Source: Clostridia bacterium
Lineage (GTDB): Bacteria; Bacillota_A; Clostridia; Oscillospirales; CAG-272
DNA: 11,341 nucleotides
Direction: 5' to 3'
NCBI GenBank assembly: GCA_017452945.1
Contig: JAFTLD010000010.1
Location: 1 to 11,341, forward strand
In this document: in pieces, positions 5,308 through 11,341 of the stretch
Layout: every line of letters begins with the position of its first letter
Numbering within the stretch: the stretch's first letter is position 1
The notes under the pieces: generated by a model
Told to the model about the DNA's origin: nothing
What the model saw: only the letters and a program-made list of their open reading frames with translations
The model's database searches: none
Translations under genes and position numbers: made by a program

Positions 5308-5331
5308 AAAATGAATGATTATATCTTGGGG
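5288..5331 (+). promoter_or_regulatory. Paired 10-bp direct repeats on the promoter, resembling NrdR boxes
   Basis: TATATCTTGG occurs at 5292-5301, between -35 and -10, and at 5320-5329, just after the predicted start, 28 bp apart. The core W-ATAT-N-TTG agrees with the centre of the NrdR box (ACACWATATNTTGT), but the outer CAC and TGT bases do not, and 28 bp differs from the usual helical spacing of about 31-32. Repression of a deoxynucleotide gene would suit NrdR. This is a suggestion; the repeat itself is certain. Confidence 0.42.
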
Positions 5332-5357
5332 GGAAATGCCCTAAAAAGGAGTTGCAT

Positions 5358-5846
5358 ATGGAAAGAGTATCCAAGCACAATTATTACTTAGATATTGCTC
5401 AAACCGTGGCCGAGAGAAGCACCTGCCTGCGAAAAAAATATGGCTCGATCATAGTCAAGAACGACGTGATCGTATCCACGGGCTACAACGGCTCGCCCAG
5501 AGGGCGCAAGAATTGCTCGGATATTTCTTATTGTATGCGCGAGCATTTGCAGATTCCCCGCGGAGAGAGATACGAGCTGTGCCGTTCGGTACACGGTGAG
5601 GCAAATGCTATCATTGCCGCATCGCGCGAGCAGATGCTGGGTGCGGATCTGTATATGGCTTGTGTGGATCCCAAGGATGGCTCGATCGTGAGCGGTACCT
5701 GTTCTTGCATGATGTGCAAGCGCATGGTGATCAATGCAGGCATTGCACGTGTCATTATCCGCGACACCAAGGATGATTTTCGCATCATTGAGGTGTCTGA
5801 CTGGATCGAAAACGACGATTCCATGAGTGGCCAATTTGGATATTGA
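5358..5846 (+). CDS. dCMP deaminase family protein (ComEB-like cytidine/deoxycytidylate deaminase)
   Basis: This encodes 162 aa. The ATG at 5358 has AAAAAGGAG (5343-5351) 6 bases before it. It is a zinc-dependent deaminase of the dCMP type, converting dCMP to dUMP for dTTP synthesis. The catalytic HGE (H79, E81) within SVHGEANAI is present, as are the zinc cysteines C117 and C120 in CSCMMC. The early KYGSIIVKNDVIVSTGYNGSPRG matches the nucleotide-binding N-terminal region, and C53, C59 and C75 lie in the insert typical of dCMP deaminases. The usual PCxxC proline is Ser116 here. Length agrees with the family (about 150-190 aa). It is the first gene of the probable four-gene unit, and two repeats on its promoter may control it. 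Confidence 0.9.
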   Translation: MERVSKHNYYLDIAQTVAERSTCLRKKYGSIIVKNDVIVSTGYNGSPRGRKNCSDISYCMREHLQIPRGERYELCRSVHGEANAIIAASREQMLGADLYMACVDPKDGSIVSGTCSCMMCKRMVINAGIARVIIRDTKDDFRIIEVSDWIENDDSMSGQFGY

Positions 5847-5860
5847 TGAGGGGAATGGTT

Positions 5861-6532
5861 ATGAAAATCAAATGGATTGCACTTGTGCTGGCATGTGTTA
5901 TGTCGGTGCTGTGCCTTTGTTCCTGCGGGGGCGCAAAAATCGCATATGATCAGGAGGACGGCAGCTATACCGACAAGCGCGGCAACACCTATCTGCGCGC
6001 ACCCTCCTGCTACGAGCCCGTTTCCTACGATTCGGAAAAAGTCTACGGTACGCTGACTGCGGGTATTGGGACCTTTGATCTGTACAGCATTGCAGGTACG
6101 GAAAAAGGGGAGTGGCTGACCACAGCAGAAAAGGACGTGCTGTACAAGGATTCGGTTGCCTTGCCTACACTGCAGGATTTTGGGACGAATTGCATTTACG
6201 TCTGCCGTGAGGGAGAGAGCATTCACGCCTTTGCGCGTATCGATACGGCAGCTGAGATCAATGCGCTGGTCAAGGCTTATTTAGAGGGTGAGAGTATTCC
6301 GTATCCCAGCCGTCAGGCAACGCAGAGTCTGAGATTGCGTTTTGCTTCCGAAAAGTATCCCTTTCTCTATTATCGCCTGACCTATCTTGAATATTCCTCC
6401 GACGTGATCGTGTACGATACGGATGAGAACGGACAGGAGATTGAGATCAATTACGGCAAGTATTTTATTTACAACAGAGATGACGGCAGATGCGTTCCCG
6501 TGGGGGATGCGGTGCACAAGTACGTGGAATGA
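5861..6532 (+). CDS. Small lipoprotein of unknown function
   Basis: This encodes 223 aa. I chose ATG 5861 because GAGGGG (5848-5853) lies 7 bases before it and it gives a clean signal peptide: MKIK, a hydrophobic core (5-20), then the lipobox-like LCSC with Cys22 as the predicted lipidated residue. In-frame ATGs at 5846 and 5855 would only lengthen the N-terminus. The mature part (about 200 aa) is polar, with many Tyr and Asp residues and no membrane segment, so it should sit on the outer face of the membrane. I do not recognise its family and see no catalytic motif. It follows the deaminase by 14 bases, and its stop codon overlaps the start of rimI, so it is co-transcribed, but its neighbours do not reveal its job. 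Confidence 0.82.
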   Translation: MKIKWIALVLACVMSVLCLCSCGGAKIAYDQEDGSYTDKRGNTYLRAPSCYEPVSYDSEKVYGTLTAGIGTFDLYSIAGTEKGEWLTTAEKDVLYKDSVALPTLQDFGTNCIYVCREGESIHAFARIDTAAEINALVKAYLEGESIPYPSRQATQSLRLRFASEKYPFLYYRLTYLEYSSDVIVYDTDENGQEIEINYGKYFIYNRDDGRCVPVGDAVHKYVE

Positions 6533-6993
6533 TGGAACAGAACAAAAAGAGAAAAAGACTTTATACACAGCCGCTGACAGCGGCACATATCCCCGAGGTG
6601 GCTGAGCTTGAAAAGCTGTGCTTTTCTGCGCCTTGGAGCGCGCAAAGCCTGGAGCTTTTGACGCGCGAGGGGATCGGCATGGGAGTGGTATATCTGCAGG
6701 ACGGAAAGGTTGTTGCGTACGGTGGCATGCTGTGCGTGGTGGATCAGGGGCAGATCACAAACATTGCCGTGCATCCCGATTACCGTCGCCAAGGGATCGG
6801 CCGTGCTATTGTTGGTGCATTGCTTAAGTACGCAATGGATGAAAAATTTGAAGAGGTCACGCTCGAGGTGCGTAAGTCCAACGAGGCGGCACAGGCTATG
6901 TATCGCTCTATGGGATTTCGTGCCATTGCCACGCGTCCCGGCTTTTATTCCAAGCCGACTGAGGATGGCGTGATCATGACAGCATATTTGTAA
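6529..6993 (+). CDS. rimI: Ribosomal-protein S18-alanine N-acetyltransferase RimI (GNAT)
   Basis: This encodes 154 aa. The start is either ATG 6529, overlapping the preceding stop in an ATGA arrangement, or the adjacent ATG 6532; neither has a strong ribosome site, so translation is probably coupled. It is a GNAT fold with the acetyl-CoA loop RRQGIG (86-91) after NIAVHPDY, the catalytic-type Glu113 (TLEVRKSN) and Tyr125 (AMYRSMGF). The C-terminal RPGFY then DGVIM stretch is characteristic of RimI. It acetylates the N-terminal alanine of ribosomal protein S18 in E. coli and may act on other N-termini. It stands directly before tsaD, a common pairing in Firmicutes (often with tsaB). No tsaB or tsaE is seen in this window. 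Confidence 0.9.
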   Translation: MMEQNKKRKRLYTQPLTAAHIPEVAELEKLCFSAPWSAQSLELLTREGIGMGVVYLQDGKVVAYGGMLCVVDQGQITNIAVHPDYRRQGIGRAIVGALLKYAMDEKFEEVTLEVRKSNEAAQAMYRSMGFRAIATRPGFYSKPTEDGVIMTAYL

Positions 6994-7006
6994 TTTTGGA
7001 GATATT

Positions 7007-8014
7007 ATGTACATTTTCGGAATGGAAAGCTCCTGCGATGAAACGTCTGCTGCGGTCATTTACGCAGACGATGCAGGGAATTTGACGATCAAATCCAATA
7101 TTGTGGCGTCACAGGTGGACGTGCACCGCTTGTACGGTGGCGTTGTGCCCGAGATCGCAAGCCGCGCACACGTGGAGGCGGTTTCGCGCATCACAAAAGA
7201 GGCACTGGATACCGCGGGTATAGGGATCAAAGATCTGGATTGCGTGGCAGTCACGGCTAATCCGGGGCTGATCGGTGCGCTTTTGGTAGGTGTGAATTTT
7301 GCTAAATCCTTTGCATTTGCCAACAATATACCGCTTGTTGCGGTGAATCACATTCACGCGCACGTGGGTGCGGCATATTTGTCGCATCAGGGACTCAAGG
7401 CTCCCTTTATTGCGCTTGTAGTATCGGGCGGTCATACCCAGTTTTACAGAGTGGATACCGATACGCAGTATACCGAGATCGGTGGTACGCGTGACGATGC
7501 CGCGGGCGAGTCGTTTGACAAGGTCGGCCGTGTGATCGGCATGCCGTATCCCGGTGGTGCCGCTTTGGACAAGCTGGCATACGAGGGGAATCCCAAGGCG
7601 TACGCGCTTCCTTCTCCCGCGCTTGCGGGGGATCGCCCGGACTTCTCGTTCTCGGGTATCAAGACGGCTGCGCTCAATCTCATCAACGGTGCCGCACAGC
7701 GCGGTGAACAGATCAATGCTGCCGATATGGCTGCAAGCTATACGGCAACCATCGTCAAGGGCATTGTCAAGCAGACCGAAAAGGTGCTGGAGCAGACGGG
7801 TACGCCCGTGCTCGTGCTGGCAGGCGGTGTGGCGGCCAATTCGCACCTGCGCCGTGCGCTGCAAGAGCTTTGCGACGCGCATAAGGTCACGCTGGCCGTG
7901 CCTCCCATCTCGCTTTGCGGGGACAACGGCGCTATGGTTGCAGCGGCAGGATACTTTGCCTTTATGGACGGTGAGCGTGCGGGAACGGACCTGAACGCGA
8001 GCGCGTACGATTGA
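7007..8014 (+). CDS. tsaD: tRNA N6-threonylcarbamoyladenosine transferase subunit TsaD
   Basis: This encodes 335 aa, the usual family length. GGAG (6998-7001) lies 5 bases before the ATG. TsaD, with TsaB and TsaE, transfers the threonylcarbamoyl group onto A37 of ANN-decoding tRNAs. The family landmarks are all present: FGMESSCDETSAAV (4-17), the metal-binding H115 and H119 in NHIHAHVGAAYL, VSGGHTQ (139-145), GESFDKVGR (167-175), FSFSGIKT (213-220), LAGGVAAN (271-278) and CGDNGAMVA with Asp306. It ends the four-gene unit. It is essential or nearly so in many bacteria. Confidence 0.97.
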   Translation: MYIFGMESSCDETSAAVIYADDAGNLTIKSNIVASQVDVHRLYGGVVPEIASRAHVEAVSRITKEALDTAGIGIKDLDCVAVTANPGLIGALLVGVNFAKSFAFANNIPLVAVNHIHAHVGAAYLSHQGLKAPFIALVVSGGHTQFYRVDTDTQYTEIGGTRDDAAGESFDKVGRVIGMPYPGGAALDKLAYEGNPKAYALPSPALAGDRPDFSFSGIKTAALNLINGAAQRGEQINAADMAASYTATIVKGIVKQTEKVLEQTGTPVLVLAGGVAANSHLRRALQELCDAHKVTLAVPPISLCGDNGAMVAAAGYFAFMDGERAGTDLNASAYD

Positions 8015-8060
8015 ACATAAATCGTGCGTTTGTCAAGTCCTTTTCAGAAAATAAATCATT

Positions 8061-8081
8061 TTCGTCAAAAGGACGAATTTT
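8061..8081 (+). terminator. Weak hairpin after tsaD, possible terminator
   Basis: TTCGTC (8061-8066), loop AAAAG, GACGAA (8072-8077) and TTTT follow tsaD by about 47 bases. An alternative fold pairs GTCCTTTT (8037-8044) with AAAAGGAC (8067-8074). Both are A+T-rich and weak. Confidence 0.35.
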
Positions 8082-8114
8082 AATGCGGTTTTCATAAAAA
8101 ACACACAAGAATTG

Positions 8115-8263
8115 TTTTCCACATGGGTTTTCAACAGGCTGTGGAAAAACCCGTGGAAAACTGAATAATTCGGAATTTTATTCATGGAAAAATGTGGAAA
8201 TAAACCGAAAAAGGTCGAATTTATAAGCGAAACTGTGGATAAGCCTGTGGAAACTGTGGATAA
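8115..8263. promoter_or_regulatory. DnaA-box cluster in an A+T-rich spacer before rex-dnaD-dnaC
   Basis: Against the DnaA box TTATCCACA, two perfect sites read on the minus strand: 8234-8242 and 8255-8263 (TGTGGATAA). One-mismatch sites are 8115-8123 (TTTTCCACA, plus strand) and 8140-8148 (TGTGGAAAA). Two-mismatch sites are 8128-8136, 8152-8160, 8193-8201 and 8246-8254, the last abutting a perfect box. That is about eight sites in 150 bp, most of them in one orientation, within DNA far richer in A+T than the flanking genes. Such density is typical of origins, DnaA-titration clusters or DnaA-controlled promoters. The rest of the spacer (8015-8114, 8264-8372) shows no convincing promoter by eye, only the weak hairpin listed above. 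Confidence 0.85.
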
Positions 8264-8386
8264 CTTTATGCAAAGATGTACTTGTTGAAAACTTTTCCGA
8301 CAGCCAAACCGTGTTTGAAAGTCAAAATTTTAACAGGAAAAAATATCGTCAATTTACACAAAAAGACAGCCCGGGAGGTATGAATT

Positions 8387-9127
8387 TTGGCATACGAAGA
8401 AATGGAAAAGCAATTGTCCGAGAGCTCCGAGGGACACAAGGAGCACGGCATAAAACCCTATATTTCTCCTGCAGTCGTACGCAGATTGCCGCGATACTAT
8501 CGCTATCTGCGTGAGCTTTTGACGCAGGGCATTACGCGTATCAGCTCAAGTGAGCTATCCGCGCGTATGAACGTGACCGCCTCACAGATCCGTCAGGATC
8601 TCAACTGCTTTGGCGGCTTTGGCCAGCAAGGCTACGGCTATAACGTGCATTATCTGTTCACCTGCATCAGCGAAATTCTGGGTGTAGGTGCGGGTTTCCA
8701 CGCCATCATTATCGGTGCGGGGGATCTTGGCCGCGCTCTGGTGCATCTTTCCATGTTTGAAAAGCGCGGTGTGGATATTTTGGGCATGTTTGATGCGGAT
8801 ACCTCCATGGCAGGCGTTGAGGTCGCAGGCGTTAAGATCTATCCGCTTTACGAGCTGGAACAGTTCTGTGCGCAAAATCAGGTGGATATTGCGGTGTTGA
8901 CGTTGCCCAAAGAGGGAGTGCCTGCCGTGGCGGAACGATTGGTCAAGTGCGGTGTCAAGGGACTGTGGAATTATATGGGTGTTGAGCTGGATTACAGCAG
9001 GGATGATATTGTGATCGAAAACGTGCACTTGGGGGATTCGTTGATGATCCTCAATTATGAGATCTGCCGCAAGATGCAGGAAAAGCAAGAGGCACGGCAA
9101 GAACAGCTCTTGCAGGACGAGGAGTAA
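8387..9127 (+). CDS. rex: Redox-sensing transcriptional repressor Rex
   Basis: This encodes 246 aa starting at TTG 8387, chosen because GGGAGG (8373-8378) is 8 bases before it. The next in-frame ATG (8402) is 23 bases from that site, and ATG 8380 is in a different frame. Residues 25-87 form the winged-helix domain (ISPAVVRRLPRYYRYL ... SELSARMNVTASQIRQDL). Residues about 103-225 form the Rossmann domain with GAGDLG (110-115), then FDAD (135-138). Rex leaves its operators when NADH rises and so derepresses fermentation and NADH-oxidising genes. The charged, Gln-rich tail after about 227 makes it longer than the usual 210-220 aa. It leads an operon with two replication genes, 8 bases before the next start. 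I saw no clear Rex operator (TTGTTAA-type) upstream. Confidence 0.94.
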   Translation: MAYEEMEKQLSESSEGHKEHGIKPYISPAVVRRLPRYYRYLRELLTQGITRISSSELSARMNVTASQIRQDLNCFGGFGQQGYGYNVHYLFTCISEILGVGAGFHAIIIGAGDLGRALVHLSMFEKRGVDILGMFDADTSMAGVEVAGVKIYPLYELEQFCAQNQVDIAVLTLPKEGVPAVAERLVKCGVKGLWNYMGVELDYSRDDIVIENVHLGDSLMILNYEICRKMQEKQEARQEQLLQDEE

Positions 9128-9135
9128 GGAGATTT

Positions 9136-10206
9136 ATGGCTTTACAGATTCAATACGGAAACAGTGTGGTGGTACTGCCCGGTAAGGCGGCAGACGCTGT
9201 GCGTGATGCGGAAAAAAGCGACCTGGCGGTGCTTTTGGTGCTGCTTTCGGACGCATCCCTTTGCAACGCATACGGGCAAAAGGGGAGTGCCGAAGCCATT
9301 GCGCAAGCTGCTGGCTGCTCCGAGGACGAGGTGCGCTCAGCCGTGGCCTTTTGGCGCGGTGCGGGGGTGCTGAGTGTTGTCGGAGAGAAAAAGAAAAAGG
9401 TGCAGGAAACTGCTGTTGAAGAGAAAAGCGCGTCTGTGCAGACTGCACCCGCGGCAGCAGCACCCGCAGCAGACGGTGCTGCACTGCTTAAAAAGAGTGA
9501 CGAACTGCCCAAGTATACGACGGCCGAGCTCGGGAACCTGTTAGAGGCAAGACCCGAAACGGCTGCTTTGCTGGAGGAGTGTCAGAACCTGTTTGGCAAG
9601 CTGTTTTCTACACATGAGGTCAACACCGTTCTGGGACTGACCGATTATTTGGGTTTGGATACAGAGTACGTGCTGATTTTAGTCACGCATTACTGCCAGT
9701 ATTGCAGATTGCAGGAAAAGCGCCCCTCTGTCAGAGGCCTGGAAAAGCTGGCAATTTCTCTGTATGATCGCGGCATTACCGATATGGCCGCGCTGCAGGA
9801 GGAGCTTTTGCGTCAGGAAGAGCTGCAAAAGACGCAAGGGCAGCTGCGCGCGTTGTTTGGCATTGGTGCGCGTGCGTTGACCACCAAGGAAAAGCGTATG
9901 TTCTCGGATTGGGTACATACCTATAAGTACGATATGGAGATGATCAAGCTGGCTTTTGAGATCGGCATGGATGCTTCGCCCGATGCGTCGGTGGCGTATA
10001 TCGATTCGATTCTCAAGCGTTGGAACAGCGAAAATATCCGTACCGCGGCAGACGTGGAAAAAGACAGGACTGCCCGTGAGGCCAAAAGAGGCAATGGAAA
10101 GACTGCAGAGACACAGAGCAGCAGCTTTGATACCGATGACTTTTTTGATGCCGCCATGCGCCGCAGCCTTGGCGACAATTACGATAAAATCATAAAGGGA
10201 GAGTGA
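9136..10206 (+). CDS. DnaD-domain replication-initiation protein
   Basis: This encodes 356 aa. AAGGAG (9126-9131), overlapping the rex stop codon, precedes the ATG. Residues about 20-82 look like a winged-helix region (LVLLSDASLCNAYGQKGSAEAIAQAAGCSEDEVRSAVAFWRGAGVL). A Lys run and an Ala/Pro-rich linker (85-118) follow. Two DnaD/DnaB-type DDBH2 segments come next: about 128-215 and 235-305, the latter with the signature AYIDSILKRW (287-296). The C-terminal 60 residues are polar and probably disordered. In Bacillus, DnaD and DnaB bridge DnaA at the origin and the helicase loader DnaI. Two DDBH2 copies make it resemble DnaB in layout as much as DnaD, so I give no symbol. It sits directly before the loader gene, its expected partner. 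Confidence 0.88.
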   Translation: MALQIQYGNSVVVLPGKAADAVRDAEKSDLAVLLVLLSDASLCNAYGQKGSAEAIAQAAGCSEDEVRSAVAFWRGAGVLSVVGEKKKKVQETAVEEKSASVQTAPAAAAPAADGAALLKKSDELPKYTTAELGNLLEARPETAALLEECQNLFGKLFSTHEVNTVLGLTDYLGLDTEYVLILVTHYCQYCRLQEKRPSVRGLEKLAISLYDRGITDMAALQEELLRQEELQKTQGQLRALFGIGARALTTKEKRMFSDWVHTYKYDMEMIKLAFEIGMDASPDASVAYIDSILKRWNSENIRTAADVEKDRTAREAKRGNGKTAETQSSSFDTDDFFDAAMRRSLGDNYDKIIKGE

Positions 10207-10210
10207 GCGC

Positions 10211-11185
10211 ATGGGTTATAATCAAGAGAATTTCCGCAGAATACGCGAAGAGTACAGCCGTAAGTACCTACAGGTACAAGAGGCCGCTACCAAGAGAAGA
10301 GAAGAGATCCATGCAATTCTACCCGAGGTGCAAGAAATCGATTCGCAGCTTTCGGATATGGGACTTAGGATCATGCAGGCTGCACTGCAGAGCGAGAATT
10401 ACCAAGCCGAATTGGCAAAAATCGAGGCACAGTCGCATGCGCTGGAGCAGAGAAGGGCAGAGGTATTGATCCAAAACGGTTTTCCTGCTGATTACACTGC
10501 GCCCAAGTACGAGTGCGCGGCTTGCGGTGACACCGGCTATATCGATTATAAAATGTGTGACTGTATGCGCAAAAAGCTGATTTTGGCGGGTTATGAATCC
10601 AGTGGCATCGGTACACTGATGCAGACGCAAAGCTTTGAGAATTTCTCGCTGGACTATTATAAATCCGATCGCATGACCTATCTGCTCATGCAAAGCAATT
10701 TTGAAAAGGCCAAGGAGTATGCCAAGAGCTTCCACCCTGCAAAGAGTGACAATCTTGCCATGTTCGGCGGCACAGGGCTTGGCAAAACGCACCTTTCCAC
10801 CGCCATTGCGCGTGAGGTCATTGAGAGCGGCTGGGACGTGGTGTACGTCAGTTGCGTGGATATGTTCGCAGATTATGAGGCACACCGCTTTGGTAACAGC
10901 ACGGGTACGCCCACGGGCGCAGATCTCTCGCGCTATACCGATTGCGACCTGCTCATTATCGACGACCTTGGCACCGAGCTGTCCAATCAGTTCACCACCT
11001 CCTGTCTGTATGGGCTGCTCAACACGCGCTTGAACAGACATTTGCCCGTCATTCTGAGTACAAACCTTGAGACCGACGAGTTCCGTAAGCGGTATTGGGA
11101 TCGCATCACCAGCCGCGTGCTGGGCAATTTTACCATCATGCCCTTCAAGGGAACAGACGTAAGAAGACAGAAGCTGAGTAAATAA
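10211..11185 (+). CDS. dnaC: Helicase-loader AAA+ ATPase, DnaC/DnaI family
   Basis: This encodes 324 aa; GGGAG (10197-10201) lies 9 bases before the ATG, which is 4 bases after the preceding stop. Residues 1-90 are helical and charged, probably a coiled coil. A four-cysteine zinc site follows (C102, C105, C116, C118). The AAA+ core has Walker A GGTGLGKT (186-193), Walker B LLIIDD (247-252), sensor STN (283-285) and an arginine-finger region RITSRVLGNF (298-307). Proteins of this type load the replicative hexameric helicase at the origin and at restart sites; DnaI of Bacillus likewise has a zinc-binding N-terminal domain. A IstB-type transposition ATPase is the main alternative, but the zinc domain and the DnaD-domain neighbour favour replication. 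It ends the rex operon. Confidence 0.92.
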   Translation: MGYNQENFRRIREEYSRKYLQVQEAATKRREEIHAILPEVQEIDSQLSDMGLRIMQAALQSENYQAELAKIEAQSHALEQRRAEVLIQNGFPADYTAPKYECAACGDTGYIDYKMCDCMRKKLILAGYESSGIGTLMQTQSFENFSLDYYKSDRMTYLLMQSNFEKAKEYAKSFHPAKSDNLAMFGGTGLGKTHLSTAIAREVIESGWDVVYVSCVDMFADYEAHRFGNSTGTPTGADLSRYTDCDLLIIDDLGTELSNQFTTSCLYGLLNTRLNRHLPVILSTNLETDEFRKRYWDRITSRVLGNFTIMPFKGTDVRRQKLSK

Positions 11186-11202
11186 AAAATCCCCGACGGA
11201 AA

Positions 11203-11230
11203 GGCGTTGTGTTCCTAAGGACACAACGCC
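11203..11230 (+). terminator. Hairpin after dnaC, probable terminator-like stem
   Basis: GGCGTTGTGT (11203-11212) pairs perfectly with ACACAACGCC (11221-11230); inner CC and GG can add two pairs. It begins 17 bases after the dnaC stop codon. No T-run follows (AATTCT), so it may stabilise the transcript end rather than terminate alone, or be the first unit of the hairpin array that follows. Confidence 0.45.
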
Positions 11231-11236
11231 AATTCT

Positions 11237-11341
11237 ATTCGCCTTCGTGCGAGTATATTTCGCCAAAGGCGAAATTCTTGCTTACGCAGTGATATTTGGA
11301 CTTCGTCCAAGTGATATTCGCTTCGCGAGCTTTGGAGGCGA
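11237..11341. repeat. Array of small variable hairpins joined by a recurring AGTGATATT linker (continues past the window)
   Basis: Successive units are TCGC-CTTCGT-GCGA (11239-11252), ATTTCGCC-AAA-GGCGAAAT (11257-11275), TGC-TTAC-GCA (11279-11288), TTGGAC-TTC-GTCCAA (11296-11310) and TCGC-TTC-GCGA (11318-11328). Linkers are AGTGATATT at 11288-11296 and 11310-11318, with degenerate forms (AGTATATT at 11252-11259, AAATTCTT at 11272-11279). Stems differ in sequence but keep pairing, while the linker is kept. The spacing is about 20-22 bases. It is not a CRISPR. Confidence 0.7.

Noticed and set aside
7109..7882. Long minus-strand open frame across tsaD, and similar antisense frames across the kinase, dnaC and others
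   Set aside because: They lie wholly inside strongly conserved genes on the other strand, lack ribosome sites and show no recognisable domains.
8266..8372. Rex operator or promoter in the rest of the rex spacer
   Set aside because: TTGTTGAAAAC (from 8282) and TTTTAACAG (from 8328) are only half-like the Rex site, and no -35/-10 pair with good spacing was found.
8380..8514. ATG at 8380, directly after the GGGAGG ribosome site, as a gene start
   Set aside because: It opens a short frame without protein features; spacing of only 1 base is too tight, and the TTG at 8387 gives 8-base spacing and full-length Rex.
11237..11341. CRISPR array
   Set aside because: The constant part is only about 9 bases, the changing parts are self-complementary hairpins rather than spacers, and no cas gene is present in the window.

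Overview
The window looks like a chromosomal segment of a Clostridia-class Firmicute, probably an uncultured gut-type lineage. The evidence is a SpoVT-type sporulation regulator, Rex, a DnaD-domain protein with a DnaI/DnaC-type helicase loader, a purine riboswitch, strong AGGAGG-like ribosome sites and SigA-type promoters. Every gene I accept is on the + strand. Species cannot be read from the sequence.

Positions 1-2420 are an accessory island. It starts with the 3' end of an Rhs/YD-repeat polymorphic toxin whose C-terminal tip resembles the TNT (tuberculosis necrotizing toxin) NAD-glycohydrolase family. A small, probably cognate immunity gene follows 10 bases later. Next come about 650 bases of REP-like palindromes with a decayed C-terminal scrap of a REP-associated (Y1/RAYT) transposase. 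An A+T-rich orphan gene follows, bracketed by two copies of one 27-nt palindrome.

Positions 2443-4405 hold a strong terminator, a near-consensus promoter, a guanine-type purine riboswitch and a 566-aa TGS/SAD/P-loop nucleoside (uridine-type) kinase. The riboswitch terminator shares bases with the aptamer, so the layout predicts that ligand turns the gene on. This pairing is one of the two most interesting points in the window.

Positions 4406-5207 hold spoVT with a possibly structured leader, a 12-bp palindrome before its ribosome site, and its own terminator. Positions 5279-8014 look like one transcription unit: dCMP deaminase, a small lipoprotein, rimI and tsaD. It is driven by a SigA-type promoter that carries two identical 10-bp repeats resembling NrdR boxes.

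Positions 8015-8386 are an A+T-rich spacer with a dense cluster of DnaA boxes, two of them perfect. It lies directly before a rex - DnaD-domain - dnaC operon (8387-11185), whose last two genes belong to replication-initiation families. This is the second major point: a DnaA-dependent control region, a titration site or an origin. The window ends in an array of short hairpins with changing stems joined by a recurring GTGATATT linker, which continues past the edge.
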